Source: CAKZLS01 sp963701445
Lineage (GTDB): Bacteria; Pseudomonadota; Alphaproteobacteria; Rhodospirillales; Defluviicoccaceae
Length of the DNA stretch: 64,000 nt
Assembly: GCA_963701445.1 (NCBI GenBank)
Contig: CAVPAM010000050.1
Location: forward strand, 68,223 to 132,222
Direction of reading: 5' to 3'
Of this stretch, positions 25,587-38,038 are shown piece after piece. Below the pieces are notes generated by a model. The model ran no database searches and was not told the DNA's origin. It saw only the letters and a program-made list of their open reading frames with translations. The stretch's first letter is position 1; each line of letters begins with the position of its first letter. The position numbers and the translations under genes are program-made.

Positions 25587-26446
25587 GTTCGGTGCTGTTC
25601 GCGCTCGTCCTCGCGGCGGCCCTGTTCGCGCCATCGCCCGCCCCGGCCGCGCCGTCCGGAACCCTCGAACAGATCAGGGCATCGGGGACGGTCAGGATCG
25701 GGTATCGCGAGGACGAGCCGCCCATGTCCTTCCATGACGAAAACGGCGGGCCGGTGGGCTACTCCATCGACCTGTGCGCGCGGATCGTCGACGCGATCCG
25801 GACCGAACTCGGGCTGGCGGAAATCGCCACCGAGTACGTTCCGGTCACCGCCACCGACCGCTTCACCGCGTTGACCGGCAACAGGATCGACATTCTGTGC
25901 GGGTCGACCACGAAGACGCTCGCTCGCGGCAGGCTCGTGGACTTCACCCAGCTCACCTTCGCCACCGGCGCGTCGCTGTTGAGCCTCGCCGACGCGCCCA
26001 TCGCCGGTCTCGGCGATCTCCGGGGAAAAAAGGTCGCGGTGGTCAGGGACACCACCACCATCGAGGTGCTCAAGGCGGGATTGAAGGCCGGCGGGATCGA
26101 GGCCGAGGTGGTTCCGGTGGATACGTCGCGGCACGGGATGAAACTGTTGCGCGCCGGCGAGGTCGCGGCCCTTTCGGCCGACCAAGTGGTCCTGGTGGGC
26201 CTGGTCCTGACCGCGCAAGACCCGGAACGCTTCGGGATCTCGCCGAATTTCTTCTCGTTCGAGCCGTTCGCCCTGGCGGTCCGGCGCGACGACGCCGATT
26301 TCCGGCTGGTGGCCGACGGCGCGCTGTCGCGCCTGTATCGATCCGGCGAGATCGACGCGATCTACAAGAAGTGGTTCGGAATCCTGTCCGAGGACAAGCC
26401 GGCCTTGATCGAGGCACTCTACCGGCTGAATTCCACCCCGGAATAG
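25583..26446 (+). CDS. Periplasmic solute-binding protein, amino-acid type (SBP_bac_3)
   Basis: 287 residues, signal peptide ending near residue 23 (APAPAAP). The SBP_bac_3 pattern is clear: GTVRIGYREDEPPMSFHDENG, PVGYSIDLCARIVDAI, DRFTALTGNRIDILCGSTTKT, the hinge LRGKKVAVVRDTT and the end LYRSGEIDAIYKKWFG. It resembles glutamate/aspartate binding proteins. No ABC permease or ATPase is nearby; instead it overlaps the AI-2E family gene by four bases, which suggests coupled expression. It may serve a transporter encoded elsewhere or act as a sensor. Confidence 0.87.
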   Translation: MSSVLFALVLAAALFAPSPAPAAPSGTLEQIRASGTVRIGYREDEPPMSFHDENGGPVGYSIDLCARIVDAIRTELGLAEIATEYVPVTATDRFTALTGNRIDILCGSTTKTLARGRLVDFTQLTFATGASLLSLADAPIAGLGDLRGKKVAVVRDTTTIEVLKAGLKAGGIEAEVVPVDTSRHGMKLLRAGEVAALSADQVVLVGLVLTAQDPERFGISPNFFSFEPFALAVRRDDADFRLVADGALSRLYRSGEIDAIYKKWFGILSEDKPALIEALYRLNSTPE

Positions 26447-26512
26447 GGATTGCCAACCGCTTGGACGGCGCTGTGTCGGTGGTGATACACGGGATGGGGC
26501 GTCGTAAGAAAA

Positions 26513-26589
26513 TGGTCGGAGTGAGAGGATTTGAACCTCCGGCCCCCGCCTCCCGAAGACGGTGCTCTACCAGGCTGAGCTACACTCCG
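26513..26589 (-). tRNA. tRNA-Pro (anticodon CGG)
   Basis: The minus strand folds into a cloverleaf: acceptor CGGAGTG paired with CACTCCG, D-arm GTAGCTCAGCCTGGTAGAGC, anticodon stem CCGTC/GGCGG with loop TTCGGGA (anticodon CGG, reads CCG), T-arm GGTTCAAATCC, and an encoded CCA end at 26513-26515. The CGG start and A discriminator fit proline tRNA. Confidence 0.95.
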
Positions 26590-26681
26590 ACTGTCCGCTG
26601 GTTGTCTTATAACGCCGACACCCGGGCGAGGGCAAGAAACCAGAAATCGTTTCGATGACCCGCGCGGTCCGCGCCCGGGGA

Positions 26682-27713
26682 TCAGTAGGCGCGTTCGATA
26701 CAGAAGTCCACAAGTTCGATGAACGCGTCCTTTTCCGCGCAGGGACCGAAGGATTCAAGGGCGGCCAGCGCATCGGCGCCGTACTGGCGGGCCCGTTCGA
26801 TGGTGCCGGTCAGGGCGCTGTGCCGGTCGAGCAGCGCAAGGGCGCGATCCAGGTCGTCCGAATTCTGGTCCAGTTCCTCCAGCGTCCGCCGCCAGAACGC
26901 TCTCTCGCCTTCGTCGCCCCGGGAATAGGCGAGCACGATGGGCAGGGTGATCTTGCCCTCGCGGAAATCGTCGCCGACGGTCTTGCCGAGCTTCGCCTGG
27001 ACGGCCGCGTAGTCGAGCACGTCGTCGATGAGTTGGAAGGCGATGCCGAGGTTCATGCCGTAGGATTCAAGCGCCATTTCCTCGCTCTTGGGACGATCGG
27101 CCACCACCGCGCCGATCCGGCAGGCGGCGGCGAACAGCTCGGCGGTCTTCGCCCGGATGACGTTGAGATACGCCTCCTCGGTGGTGGAGGTGTCGTTGGT
27201 GGTCATCAACTGCATGACCTCGCCCTCGGCGATGATCGACGACGCCCGCGACAGGATCGCCAGCACCGCCAGCGAGCCGTCCTCGACCATGAGTTCGAAG
27301 GCCCGGCTGAACAGGAAATCGCCGACCAGTACGCTGGACTTGTTGCCCCAAACGGAATTGGCGGACGCCAGTCCGCGGCGGAGATCGCTTTCGTCCACCA
27401 CGTCGTCATGGAGCAGGGTTGCCGTATGAATGAATTCCACGCACGTGGCCAAGCCGGTGTGGCGGGTGCCCCCGTATCCGCACATGCGCGCGGCGGCGAG
27501 CGTCAGCATGGGACGAATGCGCTTGCCGCCGGCGGCCACCAGGTGGCCGGCCAGTTGGGGAATCAGCGACACCTGGCTGTCCATGCGGTCGATGATCAGC
27601 GCATTGACCGCCTGCATGTCGGTGGCAACCAGCGCGGCGAGCGCCTCCGTCGACGGCCTGCGGCCACGGACCTCGCCGATGCTTGCAGCAACGCCCAAGC
27701 GTTTTCCTCCCAT
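26682..27713 (-). CDS. ispB: Polyprenyl (octaprenyl-type) diphosphate synthase
   Basis: 343 residues, trans-type isoprenyl diphosphate synthase. Visible motifs: GGKRIRP (residues 62-68), the first aspartate-rich motif DDVVD (103-107) followed by RRG, the KT of RAKTAELF, and the second aspartate-rich motif FQLIDDVLDY. It builds the long isoprenoid tail of ubiquinone from IPP and an allylic primer. The exact chain length is not fixed by eye, although the small Ala residues before the first DDxxD fit a long product. It is divergent from the DUF2007 gene. Confidence 0.92.
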   Translation of the reverse strand: MGGKRLGVAASIGEVRGRRPSTEALAALVATDMQAVNALIIDRMDSQVSLIPQLAGHLVAAGGKRIRPMLTLAAARMCGYGGTRHTGLATCVEFIHTATLLHDDVVDESDLRRGLASANSVWGNKSSVLVGDFLFSRAFELMVEDGSLAVLAILSRASSIIAEGEVMQLMTTNDTSTTEEAYLNVIRAKTAELFAAACRIGAVVADRPKSEEMALESYGMNLGIAFQLIDDVLDYAAVQAKLGKTVGDDFREGKITLPIVLAYSRGDEGERAFWRRTLEELDQNSDDLDRALALLDRHSALTGTIERARQYGADALAALESFGPCAEKDAFIELVDFCIERAY

Positions 27714-27850
27714 TTAATCCGCGACGGTCTTGACGCCCTCGTTCCCCGCGTTGAGCATAAGAACCCTGCGCCCTGCCCGGTCAAGTCCACGGCGGCGGGT
27801 CGGAAATCGGACGCGTGTATTTCATTTAACGTTTTTTGGGATGTCCTGCC

Positions 27851-28066
27851 ATGATTGAGTTGGTTCGAACCGATAATCCCATCCTTTTGTCATGGCTGCG
27901 GACCCGCCTGGCCGAAGCCGGGATCGAATCGGTGGTTTTCGATGGCCACGCGAGCACGATTTTCGGCGGCACCCTGGATACCGTGGCCCGCCGGGTGATG
28001 GTGGCGGAGGACGATCGGGAGCGGGCGGCGGACATTCTCGCGGAGGGACGGAAACTTGAACGATGA
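27851..28066 (+). CDS. DUF2007 domain protein
   Basis: 71 residues from the ATG at 27851. The whole protein is one DUF2007 domain: MIELVRTDNPILLSWLRTRLAEAGIESVVFDGH ... RRVMVAEDDRERAADIL. This ferredoxin-like fold resembles a signal-transducing PII/ACT-like unit, but the function is unknown. It overlaps the following methyltransferase gene by 11 bases, a pairing that suggests a shared role. Confidence 0.85.
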   Translation: MIELVRTDNPILLSWLRTRLAEAGIESVVFDGHASTIFGGTLDTVARRVMVAEDDRERAADILAEGRKLER

Positions 28067-28814
28067 CAGTGGACAGGTGACCGAGGATTGGCTGCTCGAC
28101 GGCCGGGTGCGGTTGTTTCAGCCGGTCGACGGCTATCGCGTCGGCGTCGACGCGGTGCTGCTGGCCGCCGCCGTCCCCGCGCGGGCGGGCGAAACGGTGC
28201 TCGATGTCGGGACCGGCGTGGGCGCGGCGGCGTTGTGCCTGGCGGCGCGGGCGACCGAAACGGCGATCACGGGGCTCGACACCGATCGCGCCATGGTGCG
28301 GCTCGCCGCGGCCAACGCCGACGCCAACGGGGTCGGCCGGAGGGTGCAGTTCTTCACCGGCGACCTGATGACGCCGCCCATCAGGCTGGCGGCCGCCTCG
28401 TTCGATCACGTGATGGCCAACCCGCCGTACATGGCCCAGGGGACGGTCCGGGAATCGCCCCATCCCGGAAAGGCGGCGGCGACCGTGGAAAGCACCGCCG
28501 ACCTGGAAGACTGGGTGCGGTTCTGCGTGCTGATGGCGCGGCACAAGGGCGTGGTGACGATGATCCACCGCGCCGACCGGCTGGTCGATGTGCTCCAGGC
28601 GTTCTCCGCGCGGCTGGGCGGGATCGTGGTGTTTCCATTGTGGCCGGGCGGCGGCGGCGAGGGAAAACCGGCCAAGCGGGTGATCGTCAGCGGCGTCAAG
28701 GGGTCGGCGGCGCCGCCCAGCCTGGTTTCCGGACTGACCCTGCATCGGTCCGACGGATCCTTTACGCCCGAGGCCGACGCGATCATACGCCATGGCCGCC
28801 CCCTGTCCGGTTGA
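28056..28814 (+). CDS. SAM-dependent N6-adenine methyltransferase, TrmN6/YfiC-like
   Basis: 252 residues starting at a TTG inside the end of the DUF2007 gene. The SAM-binding motif I is VLDVGTGVGAAALCLA, the acidic residue of motif II is in GLDTDRAMV, and motif IV is MANPPYM, the NPPY/F of enzymes that methylate an exocyclic amine of adenine or glutamine. The N-terminal FQPVDGYRVGVDAVLLAAA is typical of tRNA1(Val) A37 N6-methyltransferases. The tRNA substrate is inferred from the family. Confidence 0.85.
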   Translation: MNDDSGQVTEDWLLDGRVRLFQPVDGYRVGVDAVLLAAAVPARAGETVLDVGTGVGAAALCLAARATETAITGLDTDRAMVRLAAANADANGVGRRVQFFTGDLMTPPIRLAAASFDHVMANPPYMAQGTVRESPHPGKAAATVESTADLEDWVRFCVLMARHKGVVTMIHRADRLVDVLQAFSARLGGIVVFPLWPGGGGEGKPAKRVIVSGVKGSAAPPSLVSGLTLHRSDGSFTPEADAIIRHGRPLSG

Positions 28815-28911
28815 GACTGGCGCCTTGACCCCAATTCCGGAATCATCGACATTGTCCGGACTTTTGCTCGCGATGGTAGCGGCACATCAACAAAATCGGA
28901 TATGACCCCCC

Positions 28912-29778
28912 ATGAAGTGGCGCTCGCTTGTCTCCTGGCTCCCTTTCGATCGGTTCAAGAACCCTCCGCCCCGGGTGACGGTGGTGCGCCTGGCGGGCGT
29001 GATCGGCGGTCATGGTCCGCTGCGCAAGGCGCTCACCCTGGCCGATCTCGCGGGCGTGCTTCACCAGGCGTTCGAGGCCGATGGCATCAAGGCCGTGGCG
29101 CTCGCCGTGAACTCGCCCGGGGGCTCGCCGGTGCAGTCGTCGCTGATCGCGCGGCGCATCCGGGCGCTGGCGGACGAGAAGAAGGTGCCGGTGTTTGCCT
29201 TCGCCGAGGATGTGGCCGCGTCCGGCGGCTATTGGCTGCTGACCGCCGCCGACGAAATCTATGCGGACGAAAGCTCGATTATCGGCTCCATCGGGGTGAT
29301 CTCGGCCGGTTTCGGGTTTCCGGCGGTTCTCGACCGGCTCGGGGTGGAGCGCCGGGTGTACGCGACAGGCACCCACAAGGGGGCGCTCGACCCGTTCCAG
29401 CGGGAAAAACCCGAGGAGGTCAAGTACCTGCGGGGGATCCAGGACGACATCCACGAGGCGTTTCGCGCCCAGGTTCGCGGGCGCCGCGCGGGAAAACTGA
29501 AGGTTCCGGAGGAAGAGCTGTTCGACGGCCGGTTCTGGACCGGGACCAAGGCGGTGGAACTGGGGCTGGTGGACGGGATCGGCGATCTGCGGTCGGTCCT
29601 GCGCGAGCGCTACGGCGACAAGGTGAAGCTCGAGGTTGTCGGCGGCGGCCGGCCGTGGTGGCGGCGCTGGATGGGCCTGCCCGGCATGCGCCGCTCCGCG
29701 CCGGGAACCGCCGACTGGGCCGGGGAACTGCTGGGCGCCATCGAGGAACGGGCGCTGTGGAGCCGGTTCGGTCTCTGA
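28912..29778 (+). CDS. S49 family peptidase (SppA/SohB-like)
   Basis: 288 residues, the short single-domain form. The Ser nucleophile is in AEDVAASGGYWLLTAAD, the general-base Lys is expected in TGTHKGALDPF, and the supporting stretches VNSPGGSPVQSSLIARRI and SSIIGSIGVIS are present. No clear signal peptide or membrane helix is seen at the start (MKWRSLVSWLPFDRF), so it may sit at the inner face of the membrane. The family cleaves membrane-bound signal peptides. It leads the cluster towards glyQ-glyS. Confidence 0.88.
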   Translation: MKWRSLVSWLPFDRFKNPPPRVTVVRLAGVIGGHGPLRKALTLADLAGVLHQAFEADGIKAVALAVNSPGGSPVQSSLIARRIRALADEKKVPVFAFAEDVAASGGYWLLTAADEIYADESSIIGSIGVISAGFGFPAVLDRLGVERRVYATGTHKGALDPFQREKPEEVKYLRGIQDDIHEAFRAQVRGRRAGKLKVPEEELFDGRFWTGTKAVELGLVDGIGDLRSVLRERYGDKVKLEVVGGGRPWWRRWMGLPGMRRSAPGTADWAGELLGAIEERALWSRFGL

Positions 29779-29838
29779 ACCGGAACCGGCGCGGCCCGGC
29801 CGCTTGACCGCGCCGCCCGTGACTCCCTACAAGACCCC

Positions 29839-30111
29839 ATGTTCGGCTTCAGCTTTTCCAAGCTTCTGCTCACCGTTGCCGCGATCGCCATCGTCTGGTA
29901 CGGCTGGAAGTGGATGAACCGGGTGCAGGCGCGGCGCCAGGGGGAACTCGACGGGGCCGGGCGCCGGCCCGTCGGCCGCGACTCCCGGCGGGAGCGGCGC
30001 GCCCGGCAACCGGCGACCGAGGACCTGATCCCATGCGCGGTGTGCGGTTCGTACGTGCCCGCGGCCGGTGGAGGGGTTTGCGATCGCGCGGATTGCCCGT
30101 TCTCGAATTGA
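29839..30111 (+). CDS. Small membrane-anchored zinc-ribbon-like protein
   Basis: 90 residues: one helix at the start (FSKLLLTVAAIAIVWYGWKWM), a basic linker, then CAVCGSYVPAAGG followed by CDRADC, a four-cysteine arrangement that could hold zinc. Similar short proteins are common just upstream of glyQ in alphaproteobacteria, without a known role. Confidence 0.65.
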   Translation: MFGFSFSKLLLTVAAIAIVWYGWKWMNRVQARRQGELDGAGRRPVGRDSRRERRARQPATEDLIPCAVCGSYVPAAGGGVCDRADCPFSN

Positions 30112-30241
30112 GCCGCGCCGTGCCGGTGCCGGTGCCGCCTTGACCGTGGTTGGGGCGGCCGGTATGGTCCCCCCGCATTTGGGGGTGGTATTCGGCACTC
30201 CTCGTCAACCATAAGCCGGAACCCGCTTGCAGGTCGAAGAC

Positions 30242-31111
30242 ATGCCTTCACAGAAAACCAGCTTTCAATCCCTGATCCTGTCGCTGCAGGAGTTCTGGGC
30301 CGACAAGGGATGCGTGGTGCTCCAGCCCTTCGACATGGAGGTCGGCGCCGGAACCTTTCATCCCGCGACCACGCTCCGCGCCCTTGGGCCGGAACCGTGG
30401 CGGACCGCCTACGTGCAGCCGTCGCGCCGGCCCACCGACGGACGCTACGGCGAGAACCCCAACCGCCTGCAGCACTATTACCAGTTCCAGGTTCTGCTCA
30501 AGCCGTCTCCGCCGGACTCGCAGGGACTGTACCTGGAAAGCCTGTATCACCTGGGCATCGACCCGGACCTCCACGACATCCGGTTCGTCGAGGACGACTG
30601 GGAGAGCCCGACGCTCGGCGCCTGGGGTCTCGGATGGGAGGTCTGGTGCGACGGCATGGAGGTCACCCAGTTCACCTATTTCCAGCAGGTGGGCGGCATC
30701 GAGTGCGCGCCGGTGGCGGTGGAGCTGACCTACGGGCTGGAGCGGCTGGCCATGTACATCCAGGGGGTCGAGAACGTCTACGACCTCGACTGGGACGGTC
30801 TCGGGACCACCTATGGCGACGTTTTCCTGCAGGCCGAACGGGAAGGCTCGGCCTACAACTTCGAACACGCCGACACCGCCGTTCTGTTTCGCCATTTCGC
30901 CGACGCGGAGGCCGAGTGCAAGATCTGCCTGGACGCCGGGCTGGTTCTTCCGGCCTACGACCAGTGCATCAAGGCCAGCCACCGCTTCAATCTGCTGGAC
31001 GCCCGGGGCGTCATCAGCGTGACCGAGCGCGCCGCCTATATCGGCCGCGTCAGGGCCCTGGCGCGGGGCTGCTGCGAAGCGTGGCTCCGAAGCCGCGGCC
31101 ACGGGGGATAG
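30242..31111 (+). CDS. glyQ: Glycyl-tRNA synthetase, alpha subunit
   Basis: 289 residues. Class II core motifs of the alpha-subunit are clear: FQSLILSLQEFWADKGC, QPFDMEVGAGTFHPATTLRALGPEPW, YVQPSRRPTDGRYGENPNRLQHYYQFQV and the long EVWCDGMEVTQFTYFQQVGG region. It activates glycine and joins it to tRNA-Gly as an alpha2-beta2 enzyme with the glyS product encoded 4 bases downstream. The ATG at 30242 is used; a TTG 15 bases earlier is not needed. Confidence 0.97.
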   Translation: MPSQKTSFQSLILSLQEFWADKGCVVLQPFDMEVGAGTFHPATTLRALGPEPWRTAYVQPSRRPTDGRYGENPNRLQHYYQFQVLLKPSPPDSQGLYLESLYHLGIDPDLHDIRFVEDDWESPTLGAWGLGWEVWCDGMEVTQFTYFQQVGGIECAPVAVELTYGLERLAMYIQGVENVYDLDWDGLGTTYGDVFLQAEREGSAYNFEHADTAVLFRHFADAEAECKICLDAGLVLPAYDQCIKASHRFNLLDARGVISVTERAAYIGRVRALARGCCEAWLRSRGHGG

Positions 31112-31115
31112 GACC

Positions 31116-33300
31116 ATGGCCGAGCTGTTATTGGAGCTTCTGAGCGAGGAAATCCCGGCGCGCATGCAGGCGCGGGCGGCGCAGGACCTCAAGCGCCTGG
31201 TTCGCGCCGGCCTCGACAAGGCCCAGCTTTCCCACGAGCGGGCCGACGCCTTCGTCACCCCGCGCCGGCTGGTCCTGGTGGTGGACGGCCTGCCGACGGC
31301 GCAGCCGGACGTGTCGGAGGAACGCCGGGGGCCGCGCGCGGACGCGCCCGCGCAGGCGATCGAGGGCTTTCTCAAGTCCGCCGGCCTGACCCGCGACCAG
31401 GTGGAGGAACGCGAGACCCCGAAGGGGACCTTCCTGTTCGGCCGGATCGAGAAAAAGGGCCACCCGACGCGCGAGGTTCTGCCATCGTTGATCGACGGCG
31501 TTCTGACCCAGATGCCCTGGCCCAAGTCCATGCGCTGGGCCACCACCACGGCGAGCTGGGTCCGTCCCTTGCACAATATCCTCGCCGTGTTCGACGGAAC
31601 CCCGCTGGAGGGGAGCTTCTCCTTCGGAGGATCCGGGGACGGCGCGGGGGCGGACGGCGTCTCGGACTTGAGGTTCACCGCGACCACGCTCGGTCACCGG
31701 TTTCTCGCGCCGGATCCGTTCGCGGTCTCCGGTTTCGCCGACTACATGGCCAAGCTGACAGACGCCAAGGTGATGGTCGACCCCGAGGAGCGACGCGCCG
31801 TCATCGTCGAACAGGCCGGGAAGCTGGCGGCGGCCGAGGGCCTGACGATCCGCGAGGACCCCGGATTGCTGGACGAGGTGGTGGGGCTGGTGGAATGGCC
31901 GGTGGTGATGATGGGGCGCATCGACGACGCCTTCATGGCCGTGCCGCCCGAGGTGCTGATCACCGCCATGCGCACCCATCAGAAGTATTTCTCGCTGCTC
32001 GACGGCGCCGGCGCGATGGCGCCCCGGTTCCTGGTGGTGGCCAACACGGAGGCCAGCGACGGCGGCAAGCAGGTGATCGCCGGCAACGAGCGGGTGCTGC
32101 GCGCCCGCCTGGCGGACGCCAAGTTCTTCTGGGACCAGGACCGCAAGAAGACCCTGGAAAGCCGGATCGACCGGCTCGCCGAGCGGATCTTCCACGCCAA
32201 GCTGGGCACCGACCGCGAACGCGTGGAGCGGATCGCCAAGCTCGCGCGCGAATGGGCCGGCGCGTGCGGGGCCGATCCCGTGAAGGCCGAGCGGGCGGCC
32301 CGGCTGTGCAAGGCCGACCTGATGACCGAGATGGTGGGCGAACTGCCGGAGCTTCAGGGCCTGATGGGCCGGTACTATGCCCTCAACGACGGCGAGGACG
32401 CGGAAGTGGCCCAGGCCATCGCCGATCACTATTCGCCGCAGGGTCCGGGCGACGACTGTCCCTCCGCGCCGGTCAGCGCTGACGGTGGCGCTGGCGGACA
32501 AGATCGATACGCTCGCCGGGTTTTTCTCCATCGACCAGAAGCCCACCGGATCGAAGGATCCGTTCGCGCTTCGCCGGGCCGCGCTCGGCGTGATCCGGCT
32601 GATCGTGGAAAACAAGCTTCGCGTCCCCTTGCTGACCTGGTTCGACGCCGCCGGAAAGCTCCATCGCGAACGCGCGGTGACGATGAAGGACGGACAACCG
32701 GACAGCTCCATCGCCATATCCGGTTTCGCGACGGCCTCGCGGCCCGGGTGGCGGGAGCCGCACGAGCCGGCGTCGTGGGAGTTGCTGGATTTCTTCGCCG
32801 ACCGCCTCAAGGCGCACCTGCGCGAACAGGGAATCCGGCACGATCTCATATCGGCGGTTTTCGCTCTCGGCGGCGAGGATGACTTTGTAAGGTTGCTCTC
32901 GCGGGTTTCTGCCCTTAAAGACTTCCTCGACACGGACGACGGTGCTAATTTGCTGACCGCCTACCGACGGGCGAGCAATATCGTCCGCATCGAAGAGAAA
33001 AAGGATGGCACAAGTTACGACGGAGAGGCAGACGAAGGGCTTCTTTCTCAAACCGAAGAAACAGAACTCTATCAAACTCTAGGGCAGGCGCGACAGCAGA
33101 TCGCCAGGGCACTCGGGGAGGAGCAATTCGGAGCGGCGATGGCCGTTCTCTCGGGGTTGCGCTCTCCGGTGGACGCATTTTTCGATACCGTCACGGTGAA
33201 CTGCGATAACGCGCAACTTCGTGTCAACCGGTTGAGGCTTCTGTCGCAAATCCGGTCGGCCCTGGGTGGGGTTGCGGATTTTTCACATATCGAGGGTTAG
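31116..33300 (+). CDS. glyS: Glycyl-tRNA synthetase, beta subunit (one frame change)
   Basis: The frame from 31116 gives the normal beta-subunit start MAELLLELLSEEIPARM and runs through VTPRRLVL, MRWATTTASWVRPLHNI, RTHQKYFSLLD and the ALNDGEDAEVAQAI segment. Near 32475 it drifts into Gly/Arg-rich reading, while the +1 frame carries on with LTVALADKIDTLAGFF and GSKDPFALRRAALG to a normal end near 33300 that includes the tRNA-binding C-terminal region (VDAFFDTVTVNC). Removing one base near 32475 restores about 727 residues. As this subunit is essential and no second copy is seen, a sequence error is more likely than a dead gene. Confidence 0.92.
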
Positions 33301-33310
33301 GGACAATAAC

Positions 33311-35992
<2,682 letters not shown>

Positions 35993-36020
35993 GCGTCGTC
36001 ACGACCCGAACGAGACGAGA

Positions 36021-36048
36021 CAAGGGGGCTTCGGCCCCCTTGTTCTTT
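36021..36048 (+). terminator. Intrinsic terminator after ppdK
   Basis: Nine-base stem caagggggc (36021-36029) with gcccccttg (36034-36042), a TTCG tetraloop and a T-rich tail (ttctttt). It ends the glyQ-glyS-ppdK transcript before the convergent SLC13 gene. Confidence 0.88.
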
Positions 36049-36081
36049 TCCGGGAGGGCCGCCTCAGAACGGACCCCCGCT

Positions 36082-37869
36082 TCAAAGCGGCCAGAACAGC
36101 GGAATGATGAAGGTCGCGGCCGCCCACAGGAGCAGGTTCAGCGGCAGCCCAATCTTGACGAAATCGGTGAACCGGTAGCCGCCGGCAGTATAGACGAAGG
36201 TGTTGGTCTGATACCCGATGGGCGTGGCGAAGCTGGCGCTCGCCGCGAACATGACGGCCACCACGAACGGACGCGGGTCGACACCCATCTGCTCGGCGAT
36301 CCCGATGGCGATCGGGGTAATGAGGATGGCGGCGGCGTTGTTGCTCATCACCTCGGTTACCGCCGAGGTCAGGAAATAGATGCTCGACAGCACCGCGACC
36401 GGGCCGAGCGCCGCCGCGACGAAAGTAAGCTGTCCGACCAGGAGAGCCGCCGCGCCGGTCGTCTCCATCGCCCGGCCGAGCGCGAGCATGCCGAAAATCA
36501 GCATGAGGATCCGCCAGTGGATGGCCTTGTAGGCTTCCTCGGTGTCGAGACAGCCGAGCACCACCGCGGCGGTCGCGGCGATCAGCGCCAAGGCCGCGAT
36601 CGGCAGCACTTCGAAGGTGGCGAGAACCATCATCGCGGCCACCAGCACGATGGCGATGGGCGCCTTGCTTCGGCGGAAGGGCCTTTCCGCCGGCTGGGTC
36701 AGGTTGACCAGATCCTGCCGGTCGAACAGCCTTCTCAGACCTTCGGGCGGTCCTTCCAATAGCAGGGTGTCCCCGAACGCGAGACGCAATTTGTCGAAAT
36801 TGTCCTGCAGCCGTTCGCGCTGACGGTGAATGGCGATGATGTAGGTTCCGTACTGCCGGCGCAGGTTGAGGTCGACGACGCGCTGGCCGACCAGTTCCGA
36901 AAAGGGGCCGACGATGCCTTCCATGAGCATGGCCTTATGGCTGGAGATCGGCTCCAGGGCGGGACGGTCCGAGGGGTCGAACGCCAGTCCGCCGGCGTCG
37001 CGCAATTCCATCACGTCCGCGACGCGGGTCCGGAGAACAAGGCGGTCGCCCGCCTCCAGCCGCGGCGCCCCATGTTCCGGGTCGACCGACACACGGTCGC
37101 GGATGAGGTCGATGACGTGAATGCCGCGTTTGCCCGTCAGGCCCGCCTCGGCCAGCGTCTTGCCGACCAGCGGCGAATGTCCGGGCACGAGAAACTCGGT
37201 GAGGAACTGCCGACGCGACGGATCGGGAAGGATGTCGGCCAGGGTCACCCGGTCCGGCAGCAGCCAGCGCCCGAACAGGAACAGGTAGGCGATGCCGATC
37301 AAGCCCATGAGAACGCCGGGAGCGGTGATCTCGAAGATGCCGAAGGGAGCGAGATCGTGCGCCTGGGCCACGCCGTCCACGAGGATGTTGGTCGACGTGC
37401 CGATCAGCGTGCAGGTTCCGCCGAAAATGGTGGCGTAGGACAGCGGGATCAGCAGCCGCGACGGCGCCACCTTCAGCGAGTGGGAAAGGGCGATCACCAC
37501 GGGCGTCAGGATCACCACGACGGGCGTGTTGTTGATGAACGCGGACAGGACCATGACCGCCGAGGCCATCACCGCCATGGCGGTCCAAGGCGACCGCCAT
37601 CGCCGGCGCGAAATGGTCTCGCCCAGACTGTCGATCACGCCGGTGCGTTCCAGCGCGGCGGACAGAACGAACAGGCAGGCAATGGTGATCGGCGCGCTGT
37701 TGCTGAACACCGACAGCACTTCGCGGGTGTCGAGGATGCCGAAGGCGAGGAGCGCGCCGACCGCCGCCATCGCCACGATGTCCGGGGTCAAGGTCTCGCG
37801 CACGAACCCGAAGAAGACGACGGCGATCAGCACCAGGACGATGACGATCTGCCAGGTTTCCCAACTCAT
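36082..37869 (-). CDS. SLC13/DASS family permease with two TrkA-C (RCK_C) domains
   Basis: 595 residues from the ATG at 37869; the open frame beyond is shadow. Helices at the start (WQIVIVLVLIAVVFFGF, IVAMAAVGALLAFGIL) lead to the first substrate loop SAFINNTPVVVILTPVV and FGGTCTLIGTSTNILVDG. Two TrkA-C-like domains fill the central loop (about residues 210-380: GHSPLVGKTLAEAGLTGKRG and GPFSELVGQRVVDLNLRRQYG). The second transport half has SNNAAAILITPIAI and ATPIGYQTNTFVY. This layout is that of sodium-coupled sulfate or dicarboxylate carriers of the SLT/SAC1 type. The substrate is not certain. Confidence 0.88.
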   Translation of the reverse strand: MSWETWQIVIVLVLIAVVFFGFVRETLTPDIVAMAAVGALLAFGILDTREVLSVFSNSAPITIACLFVLSAALERTGVIDSLGETISRRRWRSPWTAMAVMASAVMVLSAFINNTPVVVILTPVVIALSHSLKVAPSRLLIPLSYATIFGGTCTLIGTSTNILVDGVAQAHDLAPFGIFEITAPGVLMGLIGIAYLFLFGRWLLPDRVTLADILPDPSRRQFLTEFLVPGHSPLVGKTLAEAGLTGKRGIHVIDLIRDRVSVDPEHGAPRLEAGDRLVLRTRVADVMELRDAGGLAFDPSDRPALEPISSHKAMLMEGIVGPFSELVGQRVVDLNLRRQYGTYIIAIHRQRERLQDNFDKLRLAFGDTLLLEGPPEGLRRLFDRQDLVNLTQPAERPFRRSKAPIAIVLVAAMMVLATFEVLPIAALALIAATAAVVLGCLDTEEAYKAIHWRILMLIFGMLALGRAMETTGAAALLVGQLTFVAAALGPVAVLSSIYFLTSAVTEVMSNNAAAILITPIAIGIAEQMGVDPRPFVVAVMFAASASFATPIGYQTNTFVYTAGGYRFTDFVKIGLPLNLLLWAAATFIIPLFWPL

Positions 37870-38038
37870 AGCGTTGTCCCATGTGGAAGGTCGGAGCCTT
37901 GTTGTCGCGCGTCCCCGAGAATTTGAACATATGCACCAGGACGGCGGAGGCTTCCAGTGACTCATTACGCGGTCGAAAAATTGCCGGCGTGGCAATGCGC
38001 CGCCGCCATTGACGGCGCCAGCCCGGATCGTCAATGTG

